Shown here: one piece after another, positions 43,328-53,662 of the stretch
Layout: each line of letters begins with the position of its first letter
How positions within the stretch are numbered: the first letter of the stretch is position 1
NCBI GenBank assembly: GCA_001898465.1
Contig: MKTX01000015.1
Location: 227,412 to 291,411, forward strand
DNA: 64,000 nt
Source: Sphingobacteriales bacterium 39-19
GTDB lineage: Bacteria; Bacteroidota; Bacteroidia; Chitinophagales; Chitinophagaceae
Reading direction: 5' to 3'
Translations under genes and position numbers: made by a program
The notes under the pieces: model-generated
The model's input: the letters and a program-made list of their open reading frames with translations, nothing else
Databases searched by the model: none
What the model was told of the DNA's origin: nothing

Positions 43328-43621
43328 TTTTTAGTTTAATTGGTTATGGGCCCGGCGCCTTATTGCTGATCAGCTTCACAGGCGTCGCACTCTTGTACTT
43401 TACAATCTTCATTCGGCCATTCAAGGTCTTATTGATCCGGCAAAGATAGGGCTGCCCGGCATGAATAAAAAATTATGAAAACCAAAAATGTATCCGGGAA
43501 GATATTGCTGTTTTACCAATACCTTTACAGCAAGACATACCCGGCCCCGCCCGTTGTTTCATAACCTAATAGATTGTAGTTTTGGAGTAGGGGGCCCGGT
43601 ACCATGATGGCCCTGTAAAAA

Positions 43622-44233
43622 ATGGATACATCAATTAAAGCAAAAACATATTTAGCCCTTGGCGATAGTTATACCATAGGAGAACAAGTAGCCTTGCATG
43701 AAAGTTTTCCTTACCAATGGGTACAACTTTTCAGAAATGAAAATGTTTCATTTGCGGCAGCCGAAATTATCGCTAAAACGGGCTGGACTACCGGCGAATT
43801 ATTGAGCCAGCTGGAAAAAATAAAATTGCAACCCGTTTACCACTTTGTAAGTTTACTCATTGGCGTAAATAATCAATACAGGGGCCAGGAAATAGCTTTA
43901 TTTCAAAAAGAGTTTAAGCTACTATTGCATAAAGCAATTGAATTTTCAGGAGGCCACCCGGATCATGTTTTTGTGCTCAGCATCCCCGATTGGGGGGTGA
44001 CGCCCTTTGCCTCGGGCAGAAACCGGGCAGAAATTGAAAAAGAAATAGATGCTTATAATCTAATTTGTAAAGAGCAAGCCTTGCAATCAGGCGCTCACTT
44101 TTTAAATATCACATCGGCACAAAGGATAAATAGCCTGTCGGCAGCAGGCTTAGCCCCCGACGGGCTGCATCCGTCTGCAGCCGAATATCATGAGTGGGCA
44201 ACAAAATTATTTCAGTTGGCCAAGACCCTGTAA
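43622..44233 (+). CDS. SGNH/GDSL-type hydrolase
   Basis: LALGDSYTIGE, LLIGVNNQYRG, PDGLHPSAAEYHEWA. Confidence 0.88.
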   Translation: MDTSIKAKTYLALGDSYTIGEQVALHESFPYQWVQLFRNENVSFAAAEIIAKTGWTTGELLSQLEKIKLQPVYHFVSLLIGVNNQYRGQEIALFQKEFKLLLHKAIEFSGGHPDHVFVLSIPDWGVTPFASGRNRAEIEKEIDAYNLICKEQALQSGAHFLNITSAQRINSLSAAGLAPDGLHPSAAEYHEWATKLFQLAKTL

Positions 44234-44644
44234 ATAATTTTTATTTAGCTATTAGGAAATTTATTTGAATGTGATATAATAAGTTATTACAGAATTTTAC
44301 TTTTTCATATGAATCTGTAAGTTTTTAATGAATAATCATATTACTGAAAGTATCAAGGTGAGAATATCTTTATTTCCTGTTACCGTCTCCCGCCGGTATA
44401 TCGGGAGTTATAGAAACCTAACACCCTTTCTCTTTGTTTATTGTATATTAAAAACCTGCCCCAAATTTTATTCTTTTAGAGAGAAATAAGGATTTATTTG
44501 TCCTTATATGCCTGGGCCTCAAACACCTGCTGGCCGGTTTTATAAACCGGCTAACTTATGCCTGTAAATGTTTACAGGGAAGCTGCCTTTTTTATTTTGA
44601 AATGATACTTAAAAGATTAATATTTGTTTACCAAAATTAATTTT

Positions 44645-46651
44645 ATGAAGTCTTTACTTACCCTATTGCTCATAATCTCCATGTCGGCCATTGGCCAAAA
44701 CCCGCAAAGCCCATATTCAAAATTTGGAAATATTACATTGGAGGATATGCAAAGAAAAATATATCCTATTGACAGCAATGCGAATGCCGTTATTTTGAGC
44801 GATATCGGCGAAACGGCATTAAAGGGAAATTCTACCGGCTGGTTTTCTTTTACCATCAAAAGGCATGCGGTAGTGCATATATTAAATAAAACAGGTTACA
44901 GAGAGGCAACTCTGCAAATCCCGCTGTATGTAGATGGCCGGAACAAAGAGGAGATCACCCGATTAAAAGCGGTTACATATAACCTGGAAAATGGAAAAAT
45001 AATTACCACTAAACTTGAAAAATCAGCTCAATTTACCGAAGATGTAGACCTGCATCACCAATTGGTAAAATTCACTATGCCACAGGTGAAGGAAGGCAGC
45101 ATCATAGAATACCAGTACGAAGTAAATTCAGATTTTATCTCCGTTTTAGATCCCTGGTATTTTCAAAGTACTACGGCGCCTACCTTATGGAGCGAATTCA
45201 ATTTTTCTGTCCCCGATTTTTTTAGTTATGATTTTTTGAGCCGGGGTTACCTGCCTTTTAGTTTTACCAGCAAAAAAGTGAGAACAGATGATTTTGATGT
45301 ATCCAATTCCAGGTCAACCTCTGCTACCGACAGGGCAAGGATTTCTACCGGGGTAACCGATTATGTTTGGGCTATGAAAGATGTACCTGAGTTAAAAGTA
45401 GAAAGCTTTACCAATTCAATCCGCAACCATATCGCCAGGATGGAGTTTCAGCTGGCTTCACAAAATCACCCACTCTTAACCCGTGATTTTAGATCCACCT
45501 GGCAAGCCGTGATGAAAAGTTTACTGGAATCTGAAAATTTTGGAGAAAAACTGAATAGTAGTAATGGCTGGATGTCAACAGAAGTAAAACCATTGTATGC
45601 GGGGATGAATAATACCGCTGATAAAGTAAAAGCTATATTTTATTATGTACGGGATCATTTTACCTGCACTGGGAATACCGGGATTTTTACCAACCAGTCT
45701 TTGAAAGATGTATTTAAAACAAAGAAGGGGAGTGTAGCAGAAATTAATCTTCTTTTAACGGCTATCTTACGCTATGCAGGCATGGAAGCTGCGCCGGTTT
45801 TAATAAGTACAAGAGCGCATGGGTATGCTTTTGAATTCTCTCCCATGATCAACAATTTTAATTATGTAATTGTGAGCTGCAATGATGATCAGCAAAACTA
45901 TTACCTGGATGCCAGCGATGAAAGACTAGGGTTTAATAAGCTACCCCTGGAATGCTATAACGGCCATGCCCGTATGGCGAATCCAGTAGCTACCGGGCTT
46001 AATTTTTCTGCTGATGCATTAAAAGAAACAAAAACAACAGTACTCTTTTTCTCCCGGGATAAAGAGGGGAAATGGGGCGGATCCGTAACCCAATCACCCG
46101 GCTATTACGAGTCTTACCAAATCCGTAAATCAATAGCCGAAAAGGGATCAGAAAAATTTTTTAAAGAAATACAGGAAACTTACGGGCCTGCTTCTGTAAT
46201 TACCCAACCTTCTATAGACGCATTGCAGAATTATGATATACCCCTTACCCTTAAATATAATATTCAATTAAATACCGGCGACGATGATATTATTTATATC
46301 AATCCCACATTTGCCGAAGGGTATAAAAAAAATCCGTTCTCAGCTGCAGAAAGGGATTACCCGGTAGAAATGCCTTATACCTCCGATGAAACAATTATCT
46401 CCACCATTAGTATTCCCGATGGATATATGGTAGATGAGATCCCCAAACAAATGATCCTTAAATTAGATCCCGAGGGAAATACTGTTTTTGAATACCGGAT
46501 TTCTCAATCAGAAAAATTAATTTCATTTAAAAGCAGGATGAAGATTAACCCGGCCTTATATATGCCGGAAGCTTACCCCGGCTTAAGGGAATTTTTTAAC
46601 CTGGTTGTAAAAAAACAAAATGAACAAATTGTTTTCAAGAAGAAAAAATAA
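44645..46651 (+). CDS. DUF3857/transglutaminase-fold protein, probably catalytically degenerate
   Basis: Signal peptide; DUF3857-like N-terminus; expected transglutaminase Cys and His positions substituted (see findings). ATG at 44645. Confidence 0.75.
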   Translation: MKSLLTLLLIISMSAIGQNPQSPYSKFGNITLEDMQRKIYPIDSNANAVILSDIGETALKGNSTGWFSFTIKRHAVVHILNKTGYREATLQIPLYVDGRNKEEITRLKAVTYNLENGKIITTKLEKSAQFTEDVDLHHQLVKFTMPQVKEGSIIEYQYEVNSDFISVLDPWYFQSTTAPTLWSEFNFSVPDFFSYDFLSRGYLPFSFTSKKVRTDDFDVSNSRSTSATDRARISTGVTDYVWAMKDVPELKVESFTNSIRNHIARMEFQLASQNHPLLTRDFRSTWQAVMKSLLESENFGEKLNSSNGWMSTEVKPLYAGMNNTADKVKAIFYYVRDHFTCTGNTGIFTNQSLKDVFKTKKGSVAEINLLLTAILRYAGMEAAPVLISTRAHGYAFEFSPMINNFNYVIVSCNDDQQNYYLDASDERLGFNKLPLECYNGHARMANPVATGLNFSADALKETKTTVLFFSRDKEGKWGGSVTQSPGYYESYQIRKSIAEKGSEKFFKEIQETYGPASVITQPSIDALQNYDIPLTLKYNIQLNTGDDDIIYINPTFAEGYKKNPFSAAERDYPVEMPYTSDETIISTISIPDGYMVDEIPKQMILKLDPEGNTVFEYRISQSEKLISFKSRMKINPALYMPEAYPGLREFFNLVVKKQNEQIVFKKKK

Positions 46652-46653
46652 TT

Positions 46654-48573
46654 ATGCATAAAATTGTATTGTCAATTACCATCCTGTTTGTTTTTTCTTC
46701 GCAGGCTGCCGACAGAAAATTCCCGGTAAGCTCCATTCCTTTGCCATTATTGAAAAATGCAAATGTGGTTAAGCGCATGGAACAAACGGAGTTTACCATT
46801 TTAAACCCGGGCGCTTCTGTATTAAAATCACATTATGCCTTAACCATCCTGAATGAAAATGGGAGGAACCATGCCGCTTTGGAAATTTATTACGATAAAC
46901 TAAGGCAGGTACCTTCAATTGAAGGCATCTTGTATGATGCACTTGGAAATGAGATAAAAAAATTAAAAAACAAAGACATTGGTGACCAGAGTGCAATAGA
47001 TGATAATAACCTCATGGAGGATAGCCGGAAAAAAGTACATAATTTTTATTGCGGTAATTATCCATACACAATTGAATATATAGTAGAACAAAAATTCAAT
47101 ACTACCTTTTTTTTCCCTTCCTGGCTGCCACAGGAAGATGAAGACTATGCGGTGGAAGAAAGTTCTTTTTCTATCAGCTTCCCGCCAAATTATCCTGTTC
47201 GTTACCGGGCATTTAATTACCGGGGTGAGCCAGTAAAATTTACCGGGAAAGATAAAACTACTATGACCTGGAGCATCCTAAATATGCCCGCTATAAAAGC
47301 AAAATTTGCAGTAGCCGCCTGGCGAGACCTTACCACCCTGGTTTATTTTGCCCCTTCCCAATTTGAAATACAGGGATATAAAGGAGATATGACCACCTGG
47401 AAAGATTTTGGGTTGTTTCAAAACTCATTGAATGCCGGCAGGGATGTACTGCCGCAACATGTAATTGATAAAGTAAACAGCCTCACTGCGGGCATTACCG
47501 ATGTAAAAGAAAAGATCAGAATTTTATATGAATATTTACAGCAAAATACACGCTATATCAGCATCCAGCTGGGGATTGGCGGATGGCAACCTTATGAGGC
47601 AACTTACGTGGCAGCAAAAGGCTATGGAGATTGTAAAGCCCTGGCCAATTATATGCACAGCCTGTTAAAAGCTGCAAATATACGTTCAGTTTATACCATT
47701 GTATATGCAGGCAGGTCCGCTTATGCAAAAACGAGATTGATTGAAGATTTCCCGTCTAACCAGTTTAATCATGTAATTCTTTGCGTGCCCCTGGACAAAG
47801 ATAGTGTATGGCTGGAATGTACCGATCAAAATATACCTGCAGGATATATGAGTGATTTTACCGCAAACAGAAAAGCGCTTATGATTACTGAAGAAGGAGG
47901 CGTATTGGTTTCTACCCCCCGGTATGGCCTGAATGAGAATGAACAAATAAGAACTATACAAGCTGTAATGGATAATAGCGGCTCGCTGAATATGAGTGTA
48001 AATACCGTTTATACATGTGTACAGCAAGATGAGCTAAGCAGCATGATACACTCTTTATCAAAAGAAAAAGTAGAAAGATATTTGCAAAGGAGATTCCAGC
48101 TTTCAACCTACGAGGTAAATCATTTTAACTACAGTGAGAAAAAATCAAGCGCCCCGAAAATCGATGAGCAGCTTACTATTTCTGTACCGAACTATGCGAC
48201 AGTTTCGGGTAAAAGGATTTTTATTACACCCAATATTTTAAATAAAGCAGGCGCATATCTTACTGAAGACAGCCTGCGACAAACGGATTTTGTTTTAGCC
48301 CCGGCATACCGGGATAAAGACCTTGTGGAAATAAAAATTCCCGAAGGATATGGAATAGAATCATTTCCCAAAAACATTTCGCTGCATACAAAATTTGGCA
48401 CTTATTCTATTTCAGCAAAATTAGAAAACAATAAAATCATCTATTCAAGAACCAGGGAATTATATGAAGGCAGCTACCCGCCAGCTGACCAAAAAGAGAT
48501 TATCTCATTTTACAATGAAATTTATATGGCAGACCGGGCCAGGATTGTATTGGTTAAAAGCAAAACAGACTAA
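46654..48573 (+). CDS. DUF3857/transglutaminase domain protein
   Basis: Signal peptide; YISIQLGIGGWQPYEATYVAAKGYGDCKALANYMHSLL, FNHVILCVPL...WLECTDQ. Confidence 0.85.
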   Translation: MHKIVLSITILFVFSSQAADRKFPVSSIPLPLLKNANVVKRMEQTEFTILNPGASVLKSHYALTILNENGRNHAALEIYYDKLRQVPSIEGILYDALGNEIKKLKNKDIGDQSAIDDNNLMEDSRKKVHNFYCGNYPYTIEYIVEQKFNTTFFFPSWLPQEDEDYAVEESSFSISFPPNYPVRYRAFNYRGEPVKFTGKDKTTMTWSILNMPAIKAKFAVAAWRDLTTLVYFAPSQFEIQGYKGDMTTWKDFGLFQNSLNAGRDVLPQHVIDKVNSLTAGITDVKEKIRILYEYLQQNTRYISIQLGIGGWQPYEATYVAAKGYGDCKALANYMHSLLKAANIRSVYTIVYAGRSAYAKTRLIEDFPSNQFNHVILCVPLDKDSVWLECTDQNIPAGYMSDFTANRKALMITEEGGVLVSTPRYGLNENEQIRTIQAVMDNSGSLNMSVNTVYTCVQQDELSSMIHSLSKEKVERYLQRRFQLSTYEVNHFNYSEKKSSAPKIDEQLTISVPNYATVSGKRIFITPNILNKAGAYLTEDSLRQTDFVLAPAYRDKDLVEIKIPEGYGIESFPKNISLHTKFGTYSISAKLENNKIIYSRTRELYEGSYPPADQKEIISFYNEIYMADRARIVLVKSKTD

Positions 48574-48719
48574 TCTCCCAGCATTGTGTGCCATTTGGCA
48601 GGATCCTGTTTTACATATATAAATAAACAGGCAGCTGTAAAAAACGAAATTAAATACAAATGCAATCTATACCCTATTAAGGTTAATATTTTAATATATT
48701 TACTTACTGATATGGGATT

Positions 48720-51700
48720 ATGAAACAAAAATTATGGGTATTCAGGCTGTATGCCTGTTTTGTTTTTTGCTTTGTGTTTCAGGTAAAAATATTTTCACAG
48801 CCCATTCATAAAGCCAATGTAATAAACTCCGACCAGGGGCTTTCACAAAATTCTGTATATGCCATTCATCGGGATGTAAAAGGGTTTTTATGGATTGGTA
48901 CAGGAGATGGCTTAAACCGTTATGATGGCAAACAGGTAAAAGTATTTCGTAAAACATCTTCAAATTCGGGGAGTGTGCTTAAAGGGTTTTCTGTTCATTC
49001 AATGACCGAAGATAATCAGCATAATCTTTGGTTCAGTACAGAAAGAAACCTGGTTCAATACCACATGCCCTCCCAGGTTTTCACTGAAATTATACCCTTC
49101 GATGATTCTGCTTCTTACCCTGGCAATAAAGTGCTAATAGATGTAGATACACTTAATAATACCATCTGGTTATTACAACCAGCCGTTTGCATTTTCAGTT
49201 ATAATTATGTAACTAAAAAATTTAAAAGGTTTAACCTGCCCGGTAATGCAACCCGTAAAATGATTTTTTTAAATTCAAATGCGGTATTGGATGCCCATGG
49301 AAATATCTGGATGGGTTCTACAGATGGTTTGTATGGTTACGATATAAAAAAGAATGTATGGAAACAGTATTACCAGGGTTATGAATTGTTACGGCTTTGC
49401 AAGGATGCTTTTGGCAAAATATGGCTTTTAAACGAAAATAATTTATACAGCTTTGATCCCGCAACGCTTTGGCTAAAAGTTTTAAAAAATCATAAATCAA
49501 AATCAATTACTTATATTTCATTAGCAGCCGATCAGCGGGGGTATGTGTGGGTAGGCACACTGAACGGCATTCTTTATTACGCTTCTTCATTAGATGATGA
49601 AATAAATTGGGGAGCCAATATAAATGCATTGGCTTTTTCTCAAAATATCCTGGAATTACGATGCTTATATGTTGACAGGGACAACCTGCTGTGGATTGGA
49701 ACCGAAGGGGGTGGCGTTATACAGGTGAATTTAGAACCCGGTAATTTCCATATTTTTCCCAACCCGGATGATCCGGGTAACCTTAAAACTTTATACATTA
49801 AAAGTATATTTTGTGATGATGATTCAAAAGTATGGTTAGGTACTTTTAAAAAAGGGATATATATTTTAGATCCGGGTACGGGTACATCTACCGTATTACC
49901 GATTCCGGCCAACAAAAATTTTAAAAAATTTGCAGATGTTGTATATACGATAACTAAAGATGCAGAGGGCATTTACTGGATTGGGTATGATGGTTGCCTG
50001 ATTGCTTATAATAAAGGCCTGGGTAAATTTTATTTCCATAACCTGCCTGGCATCCTATCAGACAAGAGGCCGATAATAAATAAAATTAGTTTTCATAAAA
50101 ATGAAATGCTGTTATCCGCCACTACTGGTTTATATAAAGTGGTTACGCAAAATGCAGGTAGTTCAGTCAGCTTTAAAAAGATACTATCCACAGCTATCAT
50201 GGAAGCTCTTTATACTTCCGACGGAAGTTTTTGGGCATCTTCCCTGTATGTAGGGCTCATAAAAGTTTATGATGATTTAAGCTTTACTACTTTTTTTAAG
50301 GATAATGGTTTTAGATGCTTAACTGAAGATAAGGAACACGGAATTTTATGGGGCGCTTCACAAATGGGGCTGCTGGCTTATCACCTGCAAACCGGTAAAA
50401 GCCGGTTTTATAATGAAAGCGATGGGTTAATGAATACCTACCTGTACGGGATCATAAGAGACGGAAAAGAAATTTGGGTGAGTTCAAATAATGGAATTTC
50501 ATGCGCCCGGGTAAACTTTAAAAATGGGAGCATTTTCCCCACCTTACAATTTAAAAATTATTTTAAGCCCGATGGGCTTCAGAGTAATGAATTCAATACA
50601 GGCGCTTATGCCATTTCGAAAGAAGGCGTTATTTATTTTGGAGGTATCAATGGCTTAAATTGGTTTCAATCAAAAAATATTTCAGAAAATAAGTACCGGC
50701 CTGCCGTGTCGTTTACCAGTTTAAAAATAAATGATAAGGCCTATGCGGGTGATACTGCCATTGAATTTAAAAAAGCAATAACGGTGCAGTATAATGCCAA
50801 TACTCTTACCATTGGTTTTATGGGTTTAGAATTTTCTAATCCGAAAGGCATTAGTTACCAGTATAAACTGGAAGGGCTTGAAAAGGATTGGACCTATGGA
50901 AAAAATACTGACCTGGTGCGGTATGCTAATTTAGCGCCGGGTACCTATCAATTTAGATTAATGGCTTCTAACGCCGATGGATTAATGGGAGAAGAAGCAT
51001 CACTTCTTATACAGGTATTACCGCCTTTTTACAGTACCTGGTGGTTCCGGTTGCTCATGGCCATCCTGGTAATATCTATGGTTATCATCATTACCCATAA
51101 ACTTTCACAGTATAAATTAAAAAGAAAAATCAGGCATTTGGAAAAATTAAAACTGGTAAACGATGAGCGTATAAGGATTTCAAAAGAAATGCACGACGAC
51201 CTGGGGGCCGGCCTTACACAAATATCTTTGATAAGTGAAGCAGCTAAGCAAATTTATAAGGAGGGCGGGTACCCGCAAGAAGAATTAAAAAATATTTCTG
51301 CTACATCCCGGCAATTGATAGAAAATGTAAGTGAAATTATTTGGGCCATGAATCCTGAGTTTGATACCATATCGGGTATGTTTGCGTATTTGAGAGAGCA
51401 ATTGGGCAAACTCCTGGAATACTCCGGGAAATCCTATGAATTAAATTTTCCTGAAAATTATACGGAAGGTAAAATATCAAATATTCGCCGTAAAAATATT
51501 TCGATGCTCCTGAAAGAAGCAGTAAATAATTCAATTAAGCACAGCCATGCCAGTTCGGTGTTTGTAAAATTATCTATCATCGGAAATACGCTGCACATGG
51601 AGGTAAAAGATAACGGGCATGGCTTTGATACCACTACCGTATCCTGCGGCAATGGCCTTAAAAATTTTACTTACCGGTCAGCCTTAATAGGGGGCAGCGC

Positions 51701-51755
51701 TAAAATCATCTCTCATGCCCGGGGTACAGAAATTTATTTTAGCATACCACTTTAA
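48720..51755 (+). CDS. Two-component regulator propeller sensor histidine kinase
   Basis: Repeated propeller motifs (GLSQNSVYAIHRDVKGFLWIGTGDGLNRYDG), Y_Y_Y-like domain, TM, ERIRISKEMHDDLGAGLTQISL, HATPase. Confidence 0.92.
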   Translation: MKQKLWVFRLYACFVFCFVFQVKIFSQPIHKANVINSDQGLSQNSVYAIHRDVKGFLWIGTGDGLNRYDGKQVKVFRKTSSNSGSVLKGFSVHSMTEDNQHNLWFSTERNLVQYHMPSQVFTEIIPFDDSASYPGNKVLIDVDTLNNTIWLLQPAVCIFSYNYVTKKFKRFNLPGNATRKMIFLNSNAVLDAHGNIWMGSTDGLYGYDIKKNVWKQYYQGYELLRLCKDAFGKIWLLNENNLYSFDPATLWLKVLKNHKSKSITYISLAADQRGYVWVGTLNGILYYASSLDDEINWGANINALAFSQNILELRCLYVDRDNLLWIGTEGGGVIQVNLEPGNFHIFPNPDDPGNLKTLYIKSIFCDDDSKVWLGTFKKGIYILDPGTGTSTVLPIPANKNFKKFADVVYTITKDAEGIYWIGYDGCLIAYNKGLGKFYFHNLPGILSDKRPIINKISFHKNEMLLSATTGLYKVVTQNAGSSVSFKKILSTAIMEALYTSDGSFWASSLYVGLIKVYDDLSFTTFFKDNGFRCLTEDKEHGILWGASQMGLLAYHLQTGKSRFYNESDGLMNTYLYGIIRDGKEIWVSSNNGISCARVNFKNGSIFPTLQFKNYFKPDGLQSNEFNTGAYAISKEGVIYFGGINGLNWFQSKNISENKYRPAVSFTSLKINDKAYAGDTAIEFKKAITVQYNANTLTIGFMGLEFSNPKGISYQYKLEGLEKDWTYGKNTDLVRYANLAPGTYQFRLMASNADGLMGEEASLLIQVLPPFYSTWWFRLLMAILVISMVIIITHKLSQYKLKRKIRHLEKLKLVNDERIRISKEMHDDLGAGLTQISLISEAAKQIYKEGGYPQEELKNISATSRQLIENVSEIIWAMNPEFDTISGMFAYLREQLGKLLEYSGKSYELNFPENYTEGKISNIRRKNISMLLKEAVNNSIKHSHASSVFVKLSIIGNTLHMEVKDNGHGFDTTTVSCGNGLKNFTYRSALIGGSAKIISHARGTEIYFSIPL

Positions 51756-51784
51756 TACCATTTTTTAAAAGGATAATAATACCG

Positions 51785-52426
51785 ATGTTTGAAGAAGAAA
51801 TGCATTCATTAGCCATCATAGAAGACGACCCTACCGTCTTGAAGTACTTGAACCGGATTATCGGGGAAGCATTTCCGGGTATTGAAATATTTCTCTACAG
51901 CAACGGGAAAACCGCCTGTGCTGAACTGGCTGATAAAGAAGTAGAGATGGTTCTCTTTGATATAGAACTCCCGGGGATGAGCGGAATTGAATGTTTGTAT
52001 ATCCTAAAAGCCCGCAGCCCCCAGTTAAAATGTATGATGCTCACCAATTTTGATGATGCAGATAATATTTTTAAAGCTTTAAAAGCAGGAGCCAGCAGTT
52101 ATATTTTAAAAAACACCCAGCCCGAAAAAATTATAGAAGCGATAAGGGAACTCAATAACGGCGGCTCGCCCATGAGCAGCCAAATAGCCCGCAAGGTATT
52201 ATCGGCATTCCAGGAGCATGTGAATACCCACAACGATTTTTTTCATTCCTTAAGCCAGAGAGAGCAGGAGCTCATCCAGTATTTGGCTAAAGGGTACCGG
52301 TATAAAGAAATTGCGGCAAAATTATTTATCAGTGAAGATACCGTAAGAACGCACATCAGGAATATTTATGGAAAACTCCAGGTAAATTCCCGATTGGAGG
52401 CGCTCAGAAAAACGGGGCTTCTTTAA
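51785..52426 (+). CDS. LuxR-family response regulator
   Basis: IIEDDPTV, LFDIELPGMSGIE, SQREQELIQYLAKGYRYKEIAAKLFISEDTVRTHIRNIYGKL. Confidence 0.92.
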   Translation: MFEEEMHSLAIIEDDPTVLKYLNRIIGEAFPGIEIFLYSNGKTACAELADKEVEMVLFDIELPGMSGIECLYILKARSPQLKCMMLTNFDDADNIFKALKAGASSYILKNTQPEKIIEAIRELNNGGSPMSSQIARKVLSAFQEHVNTHNDFFHSLSQREQELIQYLAKGYRYKEIAAKLFISEDTVRTHIRNIYGKLQVNSRLEALRKTGLL

Positions 52427-52513
52427 AACGAATAATGCCTGCTACTACTATTATCACATTTTTTGGGTGTGGGTTATTGTATAAGTTTACATCATAACTT
52501 AAAAAATAAATTT

Positions 52514-53242
52514 ATGAAATTACGTAATGCAGTCTATGTATTAGCAACTGTTTTCCTTGTTTTATCTGTCAGTTGCAAAAAAGATAGCACCCCTGGAGAT
52601 CCCTACAAATGCACTACTTGTAAAACTACGCCCGATGCCCTGGCAGCTAATGATGCGAGCAGCAAAGGGGTTTACAAAGGAGTAGTGATTGGTTCTACAG
52701 GTACCATTTATTTTAACATTGCCAATAACGGTAGTACCATCAATGCCGTTATGGTATTAGATAATGTATCTACCACGCTTACTGCTTCGGTAAGCTGGGT
52801 TGCCGGTATATCTTATGTGTCACCCTTTACCGGAACCATCAATGGGTCACCGGTGGTTATTACATTCCAGGTAGATGCCAACGGGCAAAACCCGGTGATA
52901 TTAACTTCATCCATCCCCGGCCACCCGAGTGCCCAGTTCACTTTAGTGAAGGAATTATCCACTTCGTTAATTGAATGTTTTGAAGGTACCTATACCTCTA
53001 CCAGACCTGAAACCGGTACTTTCAATTTATTGCTTTCCCGGTCACTGGGCCGTTTTGGCGGATCCTCCAGGGAAACCGGTTCCACTACCAGCGAAGATAT
53101 TGATGAAGGCACCATTGATGCAAGTGGCAATTTAATTTCTAATGGCCAACCCATGGGCCATTTAGACGGCGATGTAATAACCGGTACTTTCCACGATTCA
53201 CAGGGTAATACGGTTACGATAAATGCCCACCGAACTTTATAA
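52514..53242 (+). CDS. Hypothetical lipoprotein
   Basis: MKLRNAVYVLATVFLVLSVSCKKD lipobox; ATG at 52514. Confidence 0.6.
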   Translation: MKLRNAVYVLATVFLVLSVSCKKDSTPGDPYKCTTCKTTPDALAANDASSKGVYKGVVIGSTGTIYFNIANNGSTINAVMVLDNVSTTLTASVSWVAGISYVSPFTGTINGSPVVITFQVDANGQNPVILTSSIPGHPSAQFTLVKELSTSLIECFEGTYTSTRPETGTFNLLLSRSLGRFGGSSRETGSTTSEDIDEGTIDASGNLISNGQPMGHLDGDVITGTFHDSQGNTVTINAHRTL

Positions 53243-53342
53243 TCTATTTTTCTGAAATCTATTTTTCATTACAGGCATCATACCCGTTTGTAGCATGAGG
53301 CCCCGGTAAGGAAAGCAGAAAGAGAATTAAAATTGTATTAGC

Positions 53343-53374
53343 ATAAAACCTCCGCAAGGAGGTTTTATTTTTTT
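53343..53374 (+). terminator. Rho-independent-type terminator
   Basis: ATAAAACCTCC-GCAA-GGAGGTTTTAT followed by TTTTTT. Confidence 0.85.
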
Positions 53375-53548
53375 TATGCTGCCGTATGAAAGGAGGGGCA
53401 AATAATATTTTTCGCAACTGCCTGCTACCTGGCTCCCGGGTTTCTTTTTTATATTAGTGTAGCGGGCTATTTATAAAAAAATAACGGCTCAATAAAAAGA
53501 CCGGCCCTTGCAGAATTGATTTTAAAATAAAATTGATAAATTGGGAAT

Positions 53549-53575
53549 GAAAAAGCCCCCGTCAAAGTCGAGGGC
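53549..53575 (-). terminator. Terminator of candidate tracrRNA
   Basis: Minus strand GCCCTCG-ACTTTGA-CGGGGGC-TTTTTC. Confidence 0.8.
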
Positions 53576-53640
53576 AACTTAATGTTTTCACAACGGGATA
53601 AACCCTTATTGCGATTTGCTTCGTTGTAAAAATAGATATA
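53549..53640 (-). ncRNA. Candidate tracrRNA, divergent from cas9
   Basis: Minus strand reads ...ACGAAGCAAATCGCAATAAGGGTTTATCCCGTTGTGAAAACATTAAGTTGCCCTCGACTTTGACGGGGGCTTTTTC. AAGCAAATCGCAAT (complement of 53608-53621) pairs over 14 positions, including 2 G-U wobbles, with crRNA GTTGTGATTTGCTT. Terminator stem GCCCTCG/CGGGGGC plus U-tract. 5' end not defined. Confidence 0.85.
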
Positions 53641-53662
53641 ATCGAATCAATAATCAAAATTT

